Notes: generated by a model not told the origin, from the sequence alone. A DNA stretch of 64,000 nt from Pseudorhodoferax sp. Leaf274 (GCF_001422445.1 NZ_LMNA01000006.1:133106-197105); one strand, 5' to 3'. Shown: positions 16,208-25,931, counted from the first letter of the stretch. A program made the numbers and translations.

Positions 16208-18679
16208 ATGACCTGGATCCGCCGCATGGCCGCACTGGCCGCCGTCTTCTTCCCGCTTGTGCTGGCCCTCGGCAACGTCCCGGCACACGGCCAGACCCAG
16301 CCAGCGGCGGCCACGCCCGCGCCCTCGCCCACATCCTCGCGGGCGCCCGCCGCGGCACCTGCGCCCGCGCCAGCCGCGTCTGCGCCGGTCGAGACCCTGC
16401 CCGATGTGGCCCAGCTGCGCAGCGAGTTCGACCGGCTGCCCGAAACCGCCGTCGGCGCCGATGCCGTGCGCGCGCTGCAGGGCCGCTACGGCGGCCTGAT
16501 CGCCAGCGCCAACAAGGTCATCGCGGCCCGCACCGGCCAGCTCAACGACCTCAACGCGCGGCTGGGCGAACTCGGCCCGGCGCCGGCGGCCGGCGCCAGC
16601 GAAGACCCCGACATCACGCGCCAGCGCCAGACCCTCACGCGCGAGCGCAACGGCGTGGACGCCGACATCCGCCTGGCACGCCTGGTGGTGGTCGATGCCC
16701 AGCAGCGCAGCGACGACCTGCGCAACCGCCAGCGCGACCTGTTCGAGGCCCAGTTGACCGGCCGTGCGCCCTCGCCGCTGGGCAGCGTGTTCTGGCAGCA
16801 GCTGGCCGATGCCTGGCCCGACGACCAGGCCCGCCTGTGGCCGCTGCTGGACGAACTCAAGGCCGCCGCGGTGCGCATGGGCGAGCCCGGCCACATCGGC
16901 CCCGTGCTGCTGGCGCTGGTGCTGGCGGTGCTGGCCATGACCGTGGGCGACCTCGCCGCCGAGCACGGCCTGGCGCGCCTGGCGCAGCGCCTGCTGCCCG
17001 GCGGGCGGCTGCGCCGCTCGCTGCTGGTGATCGCCATCGTGAGCGTGAACCTGGTGGTGGTCGCGCTGGCCATGCGCGGCCTGCTGCACACCTTGCGCGC
17101 GCACGCCGCGTTCGGCCCGCTCAGCAGCAAGCTGGTGGCGCTGGCCGACGACTCGGTGCTGTTCATCGCCTTCGTGACCAGCCTGGGCCGCGCGCTGCTG
17201 GCCAACCGGCGGCCGTCCTGGCGGCTGCCGCGCATGCCGGACACCCTGGCGCTGCGGCTCAACCCCTACCCCTGGCTGTTCGCGCTGGTCGGCGTGCTGG
17301 TGTGGCTGCCCACGCAGATCAGCGAGATCGTTGGCGCCAGCCTGGCCGCCGCCCACCTGGTGCAGACCGTGACCGCCCTGGCGCTGGCGCTGCTGGTCAT
17401 GGGCGTGCTGCGGCGGCTGCACGGCCCGCAGGCTGCTGCTGCGGCGGCCACGCCCGAGGGCGATGCGGCGGCGGCCGAGCCCGAACGCCCGCTGTGGGTC
17501 GGCCTGGTGCTGGGCGCCGTGGCGCTGTCGGTGCTGGGCGTGGTGGTGCTCACGCTGTCCGGCTACATGGCCATTGGCAGCCTCTTGGCCGCGCAACTGG
17601 CGTGGACGGGCCTCGTCGCCATCACCTTCTACGTGCTGTTCAAGTTCGCCGACGACCTGTGCATGGCGGTGGTGGCGTCCAAGAGCGACTTCGGCCAGCG
17701 GCTGCAGCGCGGTTTCGGCTTCGCGCCGGCCACGCTCGACCAGGCCGCCGTGGTGCTGTCGGCGCTGGCGCGGCTGGTGCTGTTCTTCTACATGGTCATC
17801 GCGCTGCTGGCGCCGCTGGGCACGCGGCCCGACGAGGTGCTGGAGCAGACCGGCCGCATCGGCAGCGGCCTGAAGATCGGCGAATTCCAGCTGGTGCCCG
17901 CGGCCCTGTTCAGCGCGCTGGCGGTGCTGGTGGGGGGCTTCGTGGCGCTGCGCGTGGTCCAGCGCTGGCTGCGCGAGCGCTACCTGCCCACCACGACGAT
18001 GGAGCCGGGCATGCAGAGCTCGCTGGCCACGCTGCTCAATTACGTGGGCGTGGTGCTGGTGGTGGCCGCGGGGCTGTCGGCGCTGGGCATCGGCGTGAAC
18101 CGCATCGCCTGGATCGCCAGCGCCCTGTCGGTGGGCATCGGTTTCGGCCTGCAGGCCATCGTGCAGAACTTCATCTCCGGCCTGATCCTCTTGGCCGAGC
18201 GGCCGGTGAAGGTCGGCGACTGGGTGGTGCTGGGCACGACCGAGGGCGACATCAAGCGCATCAACGTGCGCGCCACCGAGATCCAGCTGGGCGACCGCTC
18301 CACCGTGATCGTGCCGAACTCCGAGTTCATCACCAAGACCGTGCGCAACATGACGCTCAGCAACGCCGAGGGCCGCGTGCTGATCCGCCTGCCGATGCCG
18401 CTGGCCACCGACGCGCCCAAGGTGCGCGAGATCATGCTGGCCGCCTGCGCCGCGCACCCCAAGGTGCTGCCGGTGCCTGCACCCTCGCTCTCGCTGGAGG
18501 GCGTGGAGACCGGCATGCTGGTGTTCCAGGCGATCTGCTACGTGGACGGGCCGCGCAATGCCGGCGGCGTGCGCAGCGACCTGCTGTTCGCCGTGCTCGA
18601 CGCCTTCCGCCAAGCCGGCGTGGAGATGGCCGCGCCGCCCACCGTGGTGATGCCGCCACCGCCGCCCGCACCGGCCTGA
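16208..18679 (+). CDS. Large MscS-family mechanosensitive channel with DUF3772 domain
   Basis: The 823-residue protein has a signal peptide (1-27), an Ala/Pro-rich linker, a periplasmic DUF3772 domain (about 60-220), a block of roughly ten predicted transmembrane helices (about 230-640) and a C-terminal MscS core. The core shows the pore-helix sequence GIGFGLQAIVQNFISGLILL and the beta-domain ERPVKVGDWV. Such proteins release solutes during osmotic downshock in the inner membrane. The size and architecture resemble the MscK/YbdG-type large relatives. The tail is Pro-rich. It starts with an ATG that appears leaderless. Confidence 0.87.
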   Translation: MTWIRRMAALAAVFFPLVLALGNVPAHGQTQPAAATPAPSPTSSRAPAAAPAPAPAASAPVETLPDVAQLRSEFDRLPETAVGADAVRALQGRYGGLIASANKVIAARTGQLNDLNARLGELGPAPAAGASEDPDITRQRQTLTRERNGVDADIRLARLVVVDAQQRSDDLRNRQRDLFEAQLTGRAPSPLGSVFWQQLADAWPDDQARLWPLLDELKAAAVRMGEPGHIGPVLLALVLAVLAMTVGDLAAEHGLARLAQRLLPGGRLRRSLLVIAIVSVNLVVVALAMRGLLHTLRAHAAFGPLSSKLVALADDSVLFIAFVTSLGRALLANRRPSWRLPRMPDTLALRLNPYPWLFALVGVLVWLPTQISEIVGASLAAAHLVQTVTALALALLVMGVLRRLHGPQAAAAAATPEGDAAAAEPERPLWVGLVLGAVALSVLGVVVLTLSGYMAIGSLLAAQLAWTGLVAITFYVLFKFADDLCMAVVASKSDFGQRLQRGFGFAPATLDQAAVVLSALARLVLFFYMVIALLAPLGTRPDEVLEQTGRIGSGLKIGEFQLVPAALFSALAVLVGGFVALRVVQRWLRERYLPTTTMEPGMQSSLATLLNYVGVVLVVAAGLSALGIGVNRIAWIASALSVGIGFGLQAIVQNFISGLILLAERPVKVGDWVVLGTTEGDIKRINVRATEIQLGDRSTVIVPNSEFITKTVRNMTLSNAEGRVLIRLPMPLATDAPKVREIMLAACAAHPKVLPVPAPSLSLEGVETGMLVFQAICYVDGPRNAGGVRSDLLFAVLDAFRQAGVEMAAPPTVVMPPPPPAPA

Positions 18680-18816
18680 GAACGTGCTCACGGTCTGAAG
18701 TCCGCAGAAACCCTGGGGGCGTCCTTCATCCGCCGCAGCAGCCCCGCACAATGCCCCCGCCCAGCCGCGCTGCATGGGGCACCGCGGCCTGCTCCACCAG
18801 AACGAAGGATCCAACA

Positions 18817-19743
18817 GTGACGACCCTTGCCCTGGCTTCCCTGTCCCGCCGGCTCGCCGTGCTTTCGCTGGCCTGCCTCACCACCTCCGCCGCCCTGGCC
18901 CAGAACAGCAGCTACGAGCCGCAGCGCGGCCAGGCTGGCAAGGACGTGATCTGGATCCCCACGCCGGACGAGACCGTCACGCGCATGCTGCAGATGGTGG
19001 AGGTCAAGCCGAACGACCGCGTGTTCGACCTGGGTTCGGGCGACGGCAAGATCGCCATCGCCGCCGCGCGCGAGTTCGGTGCGCGCGCCACCGGGCTCGA
19101 ATACAACCCCGACATGGTGGGCCTGTCGAACCGGCGCGCGCAGGAGGCCGGCGTGGCCGACAAGGTGCAGTTCCGCCAGGCCGACATCTTCCAGGCCGAC
19201 TTCTCCAGCGCCACCGTGGTCACCATGTACCTGCTGCCCGAGCTGAACCTGCGGCTGCGCCCGCTGCTGTTCAAGATGACGCCGGGCACGCGCGTGGTCT
19301 CGCACTCGTTCACGATGGGCGACTGGGCGCCCGACGAGACCGCCCGTGCCGGGTATGGCGACGTGTACATGTGGCACATCCCGGCCAACGCCTCGGGCAG
19401 CTGGAAGCTCAGCGGCGCCGGCCTGCCCGACACCTCGCTCACGCTGGCGCAGCGCTACCAGGTCGTCAGCGGCGATGCCATCTTCGGCGAGCTGCGCGCG
19501 AGCCTGGTGCGCCCGCGCATCTCCGGCGCGCAGATCAGCTTCGGGCTGCGCGACCCCAAGGGCCAGCTCTGGCAGTTCGAGGGCCAGGTGGCCGGCGCCC
19601 GCATCACCGGCACCGCCACGCGGCCCGGGCAGGCCGGCGTGCCGTTCGAGGCGCGCCGCAACGGCGAGGCCTCGCCCATCGCCGCCACCACGGCCGCGGC
19701 GGAACAGGAAGCCAGCCAGATCGCCGCGAGCCTGACCCGATGA
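18817..19743 (+). CDS. Exported class I SAM-dependent methyltransferase
   Basis: The 308-residue protein begins with a Sec signal peptide (about 1-29, ending AALAQ). The methyltransferase motif I is DLGSGDGK (71-78), followed by GLEYNPDM and a DIFQADF motif. A GTG at 18817 has GAAGGA 8 nt upstream and yields the signal peptide. Exported SAM-methyltransferases are puzzling because SAM is cytosolic; many such family members in proteobacteria are annotated this way without proven substrate. Its last bases overlap the start of the permease gene (ATGA), so the two are co-translated. Confidence 0.82.
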   Translation: MTTLALASLSRRLAVLSLACLTTSAALAQNSSYEPQRGQAGKDVIWIPTPDETVTRMLQMVEVKPNDRVFDLGSGDGKIAIAAAREFGARATGLEYNPDMVGLSNRRAQEAGVADKVQFRQADIFQADFSSATVVTMYLLPELNLRLRPLLFKMTPGTRVVSHSFTMGDWAPDETARAGYGDVYMWHIPANASGSWKLSGAGLPDTSLTLAQRYQVVSGDAIFGELRASLVRPRISGAQISFGLRDPKGQLWQFEGQVAGARITGTATRPGQAGVPFEARRNGEASPIAATTAAAEQEASQIAASLTR

Positions 19744-21092
19744 CGTCGCCGGCGGCGGCGGCGGCCGCGCCGCTGACGATGCGCCACGCCATCGCCATCA
19801 CGGTGGGCGTGGTCATCGGCGCGGGCATCTTCAAGGCCCCCTCCCTGGTCGCCGGCAGCGTGCCCACCGCGGGCTGGATGTTTGCGCTGTGGGTGGCGGG
19901 TGGGCTCGTCGCGCTGGTGGGCGCGCTCTGCTATGCCGAGCTGGCCACCACCTACCCGAGCGCGGGCGGCGAATACCACTTCCTGTCGCGCGCTTTCGGC
20001 CGCGGCACGGCGCTGCTGTACGCGTGGGCGCGCTTCGCGGTCATCACCACCGGTTCCATCGCGTTGCTGGGCTTCGTGTTCGGCGACTACATGACGCAGC
20101 TGGTGCCGCTGGGGCCCTACAGCAGCGCGCTGTGGGCTGCCATCGCCACGGTGGTGCTCACCGCCATCAACCTGCGCGGCATCCGCAGCGGCGCCGAGAC
20201 GCAGTCCTGGCTCACGGCCGTGGAGGTCGGCGGGCTGGTGCTGATCGTCGGCGCCGCGCTGTGGTTCGCCATGGGCGGCGGCAGCACACCACCGCCAGCA
20301 GCGACCGCGCCGGGCCCGGTCTCGCTGGCCGGCGTGGGCTTCGGCATGGTGTTCGTGCTGCTGACCTTCGGCGGCTGGAACGATGCGGCCTACATCAGCG
20401 CCGACCTGAAGGACCGCCGCGCCATCGCGCGCGCGCTGCTGGTCTCCGTGGTGTTCCTGACGGCGCTGTACCTGCTCGTGAACTGGGCCTACTGGTCGGT
20501 GCTGGGCCTCGCGGGCATGGCGAAGTCGCAGGCCGTGGCCACCGACGTGCTGACGGCCGCCTTCGGCCCCGGCGCGGGCAAGCTGATCGCGGCCATGGTG
20601 GCGGCGGCCGCGCTGACCTCGATCAACGCCACCATGATCGTGGGCGCACGCACCGCCAGCGCCCTGGGCCAGGACTGGCCGGCGCTCAAGGTGCTGGCCG
20701 CGTGGGACGAGCAGCGCCGCGTGCCGCGCAACGCGTTGCCGATCCAGTGCGTGCTGGCGCTCGTGCTGATCGTGCTGGGCGTGGCCTTCAAGGGGGGCTT
20801 CCAGGCCATGGTGGAGTACACGGCGCCGGTGTTCTGGCTGTTCTTCCTGCTCGTGGGCCTTGCGCTGTTCCGGCTGCGCGCCATCGACGGCGCGCGCGAG
20901 AGGCCCTTCCGCGTGCCCCTGTACCCGGTGCTGCCCGCGCTGTTCTGCGCCAGCAGCGCCTACATGCTGTGGTCCAGCCTGGGCTACGTGTATTCGCAGC
21001 AGCTGGGCGGCTTCAACGCGGCCTGGGTCGGCGTGGGCGTGCTGGCCAGCGGGCTGGTGGTGCTGGCCGCCATGCGCAGCACCGGGCGCTGA
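19740..21092 (+). CDS. APC-superfamily amino-acid permease
   Basis: The 450-residue protein has about twelve hydrophobic helices. The TM1 signature GVVIGAGIFKAPSLVAG and the TM2 stretch LCYAELATTYPSAGGEYHFL are typical of amino acid-polyamine-organocation permeases. It would import a neutral or branched amino acid, coupled to protons or exchange. The specific substrate cannot be assigned. It overlaps the methyltransferase gene by 4 nt. Confidence 0.87.
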   Translation: MTSPAAAAAAPLTMRHAIAITVGVVIGAGIFKAPSLVAGSVPTAGWMFALWVAGGLVALVGALCYAELATTYPSAGGEYHFLSRAFGRGTALLYAWARFAVITTGSIALLGFVFGDYMTQLVPLGPYSSALWAAIATVVLTAINLRGIRSGAETQSWLTAVEVGGLVLIVGAALWFAMGGGSTPPPAATAPGPVSLAGVGFGMVFVLLTFGGWNDAAYISADLKDRRAIARALLVSVVFLTALYLLVNWAYWSVLGLAGMAKSQAVATDVLTAAFGPGAGKLIAAMVAAAALTSINATMIVGARTASALGQDWPALKVLAAWDEQRRVPRNALPIQCVLALVLIVLGVAFKGGFQAMVEYTAPVFWLFFLLVGLALFRLRAIDGARERPFRVPLYPVLPALFCASSAYMLWSSLGYVYSQQLGGFNAAWVGVGVLASGLVVLAAMRSTGR

Positions 21093-22250
21093 TCAGGCCT
21101 CGGTGGCCACCGCCACGCGGTCGCGCCCCAGCCGCTTGGCCTGGTAGAGCGCGGCATCGGCGCGGGCCAGCACGGCCGCCAGACTGGTGTCGCCGTGCCG
21201 CACGCAGGCCACGCCCACGCTGACGGTACAGGCCGGCACCTTGTCCGTGGCCGGCAGGGCGGCCACGGCCTGGCGCATGCGCTCGGCCACCATGCGGGCC
21301 TCGCCCGCGCCGGTCTCGGGCAGCAGCACCAGGAACTCCTCGCCACCGTAGCGGCCCAGGCGGTCGATGTTGCGCAGCGCCTGGCCCAGCGCGTCGACCA
21401 CGCGCGCCAGCACGCGGTCGCCCGCGGCATGGCCATGCCCGTCGTTGATGCGCTTGAAATGGTCCACGTCCACCATCAGCAGCGCAAAGCCATGTTCGAA
21501 GCGCTGCCAGCGGCCGAACTCGAGCGTGCTGTCCTGCAGCACCACGCGCCGCGCCAGTGCGCCGGTCAGGCTGTCGTGGTTGGCCAGGTGCTCGAACTCC
21601 GAGCGCAGCCGCTCGCTGGCCATCAGCAGCACGCCCACGCTGACCAGCAGCACCGAGAAGCTGTAGGTCGCCACGTAGACCGACTGCACGGGCGAAGGCG
21701 TGAAGCGGTACGAGGTGGGCGTGTCCAGCCAGAACGTGGACACCGCACGCACCAGCAGCACCAGCGCCTGCACCGTGAGCACGCCGGCCGTGAAGCGCGC
21801 CGCGAAGCCGCAGCCGCGGTGCTGCAGCAGCAGGCGGATGTGCACCAGCAGCACCACGGCCAAAGTGCCGGCGAATGCCGACAGGCGCAGCCGGTAGTCC
21901 GGATGCACGACAAAGAAGAACACCTGCCAGAGCAGCAGCAGCACGCCGACCGCCGCCCAGGGCCGCCAGCCGCTGCGCAGGCCGTGGAAGCGCCGGGTGC
22001 CGAAGTAGAACAGCGCGCAGCCGCTCATCAGCAGGCCATTGCCGAAGACCAGGATCACGAGCGGATGGAACACCTGCTCGAGCCCGTAGAAGATGGTCGA
22101 GGACGCCGCCACGAGCGGCGCCAGCCCCCACAGCCACATGCCGCGGATCGAGCCCGGGTAGTGCCGCCGGAGCATGAGCAGCACGAAGCCCATGGCCACG
22201 CTGGTCATGAACGCCATCAGGGTCAGGGAGCGCAGATCCAGGGCGATCAT
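21093..22250 (-). CDS. Membrane-bound GGDEF diguanylate cyclase
   Basis: The 385-residue protein has six or seven predicted transmembrane helices in residues 1-210 and a GGDEF domain in 220-385. The active-site motif is GGEEF (302-306), so it should make cyclic-di-GMP from two GTP. The product-inhibition I-site RxxD (RNID, 293-296) sits five residues before it, as in regulated cyclases. The N-terminal membrane module is a sensor of unknown type. It converges with the permease gene, with adjoining stop codons, and is transcribed alone. Confidence 0.92.
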   Translation of the reverse strand: MIALDLRSLTLMAFMTSVAMGFVLLMLRRHYPGSIRGMWLWGLAPLVAASSTIFYGLEQVFHPLVILVFGNGLLMSGCALFYFGTRRFHGLRSGWRPWAAVGVLLLLWQVFFFVVHPDYRLRLSAFAGTLAVVLLVHIRLLLQHRGCGFAARFTAGVLTVQALVLLVRAVSTFWLDTPTSYRFTPSPVQSVYVATYSFSVLLVSVGVLLMASERLRSEFEHLANHDSLTGALARRVVLQDSTLEFGRWQRFEHGFALLMVDVDHFKRINDGHGHAAGDRVLARVVDALGQALRNIDRLGRYGGEEFLVLLPETGAGEARMVAERMRQAVAALPATDKVPACTVSVGVACVRHGDTSLAAVLARADAALYQAKRLGRDRVAVATEA

Positions 22251-22342
22251 GGAGCGGCAGACACGGGCGAAGGATGAAAAAACGCGCGAGCGTACCGCAT
22301 GCAACGCCGCCAGGCCGGCAGGCCGGGGTGGGCAGCGGGCGC

Positions 22343-23287
22343 TCAGCGCACCTTGCCGCTCAGCCAGGGATCGACGGGCTCGCCGCCGTAGTTCTCGACC
22401 AGGAACTCGATGAAGGCGCGCGTGCGCCGCGGCAGGTGGCTGCGGCTGGGCACCGCCGCGTAGACACGGTAGTTGGCCGCCGCCCAGTCGGGCAGCACGC
22501 GCTGCAGCGTGCCCGCCTGCAGGTCGTCGGCCACGTTCAGCGACAGCGAGCCGGCGATGCCGAAGTGGCCACGCGCGGCCGCGATCAGCACGGCCGCGTT
22601 GTGCGAGGTGATGGCCGAGCGCTGCGGCTGCAGCGTGGCGGTCTCGTTGCGGCCGTCCGCGCCATCGGAATGGAACAGCCAGACCTTGCGCTCGAACGCC
22701 GACTCGGGCACCAGGATGGTGTGCTGCAGCAGGTCCTCGGGCTTGTGGATGGGTGCATGCTGGCGCAGGTATTCGGGCGTGGCGCACAGCACCACCTCGG
22801 CGTGCGCGAGCAGCCGCGCGACGAAGTTGCCGTCCAGCGGGTCGGGGCCGTGGACCAGGATGGTCACGTCGGCGCTGTCGTCGGGCACCGCAGCCTCGGC
22901 GCTGGACAGCATGAGCTGGATGTTCAGCCCCGGATGCCGCTGCGCGAAGCGCGGCACCAGCCGGGCCAGGCTGGCCGTCAGCAGCTCCTGCGGCGCGGCC
23001 ACGCGCAGCTGGCCGCGGATGTTGCCGGTGGTCTCGGTGGCCTGGTTGTTGGCGTCGTCGATGTCCTCGAGGATGCTGCGCACGCGCTCCAGGTACTGCG
23101 TGCCCACATCGGTCAGGGACAGGGCCCGCGTGGTGCGGTTCAGCAGCCGGCAGTTGAGCGACTGCTCCAGCTCGGCCACCGCGCGCGTGACCACCGAGTT
23201 GGCCACGTTGAGCGCGCGCGCCGCGCCGGCAAAACTGCCTTCGTCCACCACCTTGACGAAGGTGCGCATGGTCTTGAGTTCGTCCAT
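22343..23287 (-). CDS. LysR-family transcriptional regulator
   Basis: The 314-residue protein starts MDELKTMRTFVKVVDEGSF, the classic LysR winged-HTH beginning (residues 1-62), followed by the periplasmic-binding-like effector domain. It lies 21 bp after the Bug-receptor gene on the same strand and is probably the last gene of the hydrolase-Bug-LysR operon, although it could have its own promoter. Target genes are unknown. Confidence 0.88.
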   Translation of the reverse strand: MDELKTMRTFVKVVDEGSFAGAARALNVANSVVTRAVAELEQSLNCRLLNRTTRALSLTDVGTQYLERVRSILEDIDDANNQATETTGNIRGQLRVAAPQELLTASLARLVPRFAQRHPGLNIQLMLSSAEAAVPDDSADVTILVHGPDPLDGNFVARLLAHAEVVLCATPEYLRQHAPIHKPEDLLQHTILVPESAFERKVWLFHSDGADGRNETATLQPQRSAITSHNAAVLIAAARGHFGIAGSLSLNVADDLQAGTLQRVLPDWAAANYRVYAAVPSRSHLPRRTRAFIEFLVENYGGEPVDPWLSGKVR

Positions 23288-23308
23288 GCGCGCATTGTCT
23301 CCGGCGTG

Positions 23309-24283
23309 CTACCTGGCCAGGCCCAGCTTCTCGATGATCGCCTTCTCGGTCTTCATGGTGTCCACCGCGTACTTGCGGTAGGCGGCGCTGTCCATGTAGT
23401 AGGTTTCCATGTCGAACTTGGCCAGCGACTCCTTGTAGTTGGGCATCTCCATGGCCTTCTTGAAGGCGTCGTGCAGCACCTGGGCGACCTTGGGGTCCGT
23501 GCCCTTGGGCACCACCAGGCCGAAGGGCGAGGTCTGCACGAGGTTGATGCCCACCTCCTTCAGCGTGGGCGCGTCCGGGAACTTGCTGGAGCGCTTGTCA
23601 CCCCAGGTCGACAGCAGGCGCAGCCGGCCCTGCTCGACATAGGGGCCCCAGCCCGGCGTGTCGGCCACCGACATCACGTGGTTGCCGATCACCGCCTGCA
23701 GCGATTCGGAGTTGCCCTTGTACGGGATGTGGTTCAGCGTGATGCCGGACTGCATGGCGATGTTCTCCATCGTCAGGTGCAGCGTGGTCAGCGCGCCCGG
23801 CGTGCCGTAGGTGAGCTGGCCGGGGTGCGCCTTGGCGTAGGCGATGTACTCCTGCATCGTCTTGATCGGCGAATCCGCCGGCACCACCAAGCCGAAGGAA
23901 TAGCCAGCCAGGCCGATCACGTACTGCAGGTCGGCCACTGGGTCCCAGTTGATCTTCTGCGTGTAGGGCAGCCGGAACACCGGCAGCGGCACCTGGGCCA
24001 GCGTGTAGCCGTCGGCCGGTGCGCTCTGCATCATCTGCGCGGGCAGCACGCCGCCGGCGCCGGGCTTGTTCTCGATGATCACGGGCTGGCCGAGGATCTT
24101 CGAGGCGTTCTCGGCCAGCACGCGGAACGGCACGTCCGTGGAGCCACCGGCCGTGAAGCCGATCAGGATCTTGATCGCCTTGCTGGGAAAACGGTCGCCC
24201 TGCGCCAGGGCGGGGCCGGCCGCCAGGCCGGCGGCCAGCAGCAGCAGGGACAGGGTGCGGCGCTTGAAGGATCGTGCGTTCAT
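23309..24283 (-). CDS. Bug-family tripartite tricarboxylate receptor (second copy)
   Basis: A 324-residue protein with a clear Sec signal peptide (NARSFKRRTLSLLLLAAG...ALAQ) and the mature motif FPSKAIKILIGFTAGGSTD. It is a periplasmic receptor for an organic acid. It lies 56 bp downstream of the hydrolase gene and is presumably co-transcribed, so the hydrolase may release or process the acid that the receptor binds. No TctAB transporter is in the window, so this is another orphan receptor. Confidence 0.87.
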   Translation of the reverse strand: MNARSFKRRTLSLLLLAAGLAAGPALAQGDRFPSKAIKILIGFTAGGSTDVPFRVLAENASKILGQPVIIENKPGAGGVLPAQMMQSAPADGYTLAQVPLPVFRLPYTQKINWDPVADLQYVIGLAGYSFGLVVPADSPIKTMQEYIAYAKAHPGQLTYGTPGALTTLHLTMENIAMQSGITLNHIPYKGNSESLQAVIGNHVMSVADTPGWGPYVEQGRLRLLSTWGDKRSSKFPDAPTLKEVGINLVQTSPFGLVVPKGTDPKVAQVLHDAFKKAMEMPNYKESLAKFDMETYYMDSAAYRKYAVDTMKTEKAIIEKLGLAR

Positions 24284-24339
24284 GGTCTCGATTTCCAGGG
24301 GAAGCATGGCCGGCTGGCGCCGGCCGTTTGGGGGATGGG

Positions 24340-25734
24340 TCAGCTGGCCGGGCAGCTGTTGGGCGTGCGCGAGGACGAGGAGAACCTGCAGCCGTAGGCG
24401 GGGTCGGCCACGGTGGCCCGGTCCAGCACCTCGTCGCCTGCGGGCTTGACGCCGTTCTGCGCCCAGTCGGCCATCGCGTCGAAGGCGGCGGCCTGCTCGT
24501 CCAGCGTGAAGTCGCAATGGCTCACGCCGCGGATGGCCCGTTGCACCAGCCACTTGTCGGTGCCCAGCGCCACGGCGCGGCGCTTGTAGATCTGCTCCAT
24601 GCTGAACGGCACATACACGTCGCCCAGCGTGTGGATGGTCACCACGGGCACCTCGATGCGCGCATTGGCCTTGGGGAACCAGCGCAGGCCGTCGCGGCGC
24701 AGGCGGTTGGCCTCTGGGTCGGCGCGCAGGCGGTAGGCGGCCTGGTTGAAGGCCTGCTCGGCCGCCGTGAGCGCGGGGTCGTTGTCGAACTGGTAGCCGA
24801 TGCCGGTGGTGTCGTAGCCGTCCTTGTTCAGGATGCCGTTGACGGTGCCGTCACGGCCGAAGGTGGCCCAGACGGTGGCGTTCATGCTGCCGGCAAAGCC
24901 CTCGTTGAACATGGGCCGCTCGCCGCCGGTGAGCTGCTTGACGATTTCCCTGTACTGGTCGCCCAGCGGCGTGGTGGCGCCCGGAAAGGCGGTGAACAGC
25001 GCCGAGCGGACCTGCGGCAGCAGCGCCTGCCAGTTGGCCACCGGCCAGGCCGTGACCGGCACGCCGGCCAGCTGCTGCGCCGCGATCTGCGAGGCGCCGA
25101 AGTAGTTGTAGAGCTCGGTGTCGCCCAGCACGCCGCACATGGGCACGGCACCGTCGTAGCGCACCTTGTGGTTGGCGGTCTCCAGTGCTTCCGCGTCGAC
25201 GGCGGCGGCGGCGACGTGCCCGCCCATGGACCGGCCGATGATGTAGGTCTTGGTCGGCGCGGCCAGCGTGCGGCCGTTCTGCGCGCCGATCGCCCTGAAC
25301 GCCAGCGCCAGGGCGTTGGTGTCCTCCACGCCGGCACGCACGTCGTAGTAGTTCTTGGAAAAGCTCGAAGCCGCCCAGGCATAGCCCTTGGCCACCAGGT
25401 GGGCGCGGATGGGCGCGTCGCTCACCGTGACCGTGGGACCGGTGCCCCCGTAGCCATGGGCATACATGACCAGCATGCCGTTCCAGTTCTTCGGCACCTC
25501 GACGCGGTAACCGGCGCCGCCCAGCACGCCCCACCAGCGGTCGGTCTCCGGCGCGCCGGCCAGCGCGGCGAACGGCAGGGTGGTCGTGTCGACGGAGAAC
25601 TGACGGCTGTCCTGCTCGCGCACTTCCTCGGGCGCGGACGGCCCGCCGTCACCGCCGCCGCAGGCCGGCAAGGCCATGGCAGCGGCGAGCACGAACGTCA
25701 ACGCAAGGCAGGGGCGGGAAGCGTGCAATGGCAT
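24340..25734 (-). CDS. Secreted alpha/beta-hydrolase lipoprotein (esterase-like)
   Basis: The 464-residue protein has a signal peptide with the lipobox LPAC (C25), so it is probably lipid-anchored. The nucleophile elbow GRSMG (S169) lies in TYIIGRSMGGHVAA, and a late histidine (GVSHCDF) and LGDVYVP supply candidates for the rest of the triad. It belongs to the alpha/beta-hydrolase fold; substrate class (ester, polymer or aromatic ester) is not determinable. It diverges from an IclR regulator across a 197-bp AT-rich region with two matching operator-like dyads. Confidence 0.8.
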   Translation of the reverse strand: MPLHASRPCLALTFVLAAAMALPACGGGDGGPSAPEEVREQDSRQFSVDTTTLPFAALAGAPETDRWWGVLGGAGYRVEVPKNWNGMLVMYAHGYGGTGPTVTVSDAPIRAHLVAKGYAWAASSFSKNYYDVRAGVEDTNALALAFRAIGAQNGRTLAAPTKTYIIGRSMGGHVAAAAVDAEALETANHKVRYDGAVPMCGVLGDTELYNYFGASQIAAQQLAGVPVTAWPVANWQALLPQVRSALFTAFPGATTPLGDQYREIVKQLTGGERPMFNEGFAGSMNATVWATFGRDGTVNGILNKDGYDTTGIGYQFDNDPALTAAEQAFNQAAYRLRADPEANRLRRDGLRWFPKANARIEVPVVTIHTLGDVYVPFSMEQIYKRRAVALGTDKWLVQRAIRGVSHCDFTLDEQAAAFDAMADWAQNGVKPAGDEVLDRATVADPAYGCRFSSSSRTPNSCPAS

Positions 25735-25779
25735 GGCGGAGTCTCCTGGTGGGGTGTGGCGGCACACTGGAACCGCTCT

Positions 25780-25798
25780 AATTTCTCTTGGCGGAATT
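25780..25798. promoter_or_regulatory. Operator-like repeat, proximal to hydrolase gene
   Basis: AATTTCTCTTGGCGGAATT matches the reverse complement of the 25900-25918 element at 15 of 19 positions. Each copy is itself an imperfect dyad (AATTNC...GNAATT). This copy lies 46 bp upstream of the hydrolase start. Confidence 0.45.
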
Positions 25799-25899
25799 CA
25801 ACGGATGCGTCGGTCTGAAGAATTTTCAGTATCGCCCTTGCACAAAAACATAGCTCTACGGGTTATCCATGACGACGCCACGCCGCCGACCGATCAAAT

Positions 25900-25918
25900 A
25901 ATTCCGCTTAGCAAAATT
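25900..25918. promoter_or_regulatory. Operator-like repeat, proximal to IclR gene
   Basis: AATTCCGCTTAGCAAAATT is the inverted partner of the element at 25780-25798 and lies 13 bp upstream of the IclR start. A regulator binding both would control the divergent genes together. Confidence 0.45.
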
Positions 25919-25931
25919 AAGAAGGGGTGCG

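Noticed and set aside
15722-18814. Minus-strand open frame of about 1000 codons across the MscS-type gene
   Set aside because: It runs antisense to a well-supported channel protein and is His/Gln/Arg-rich without motifs.
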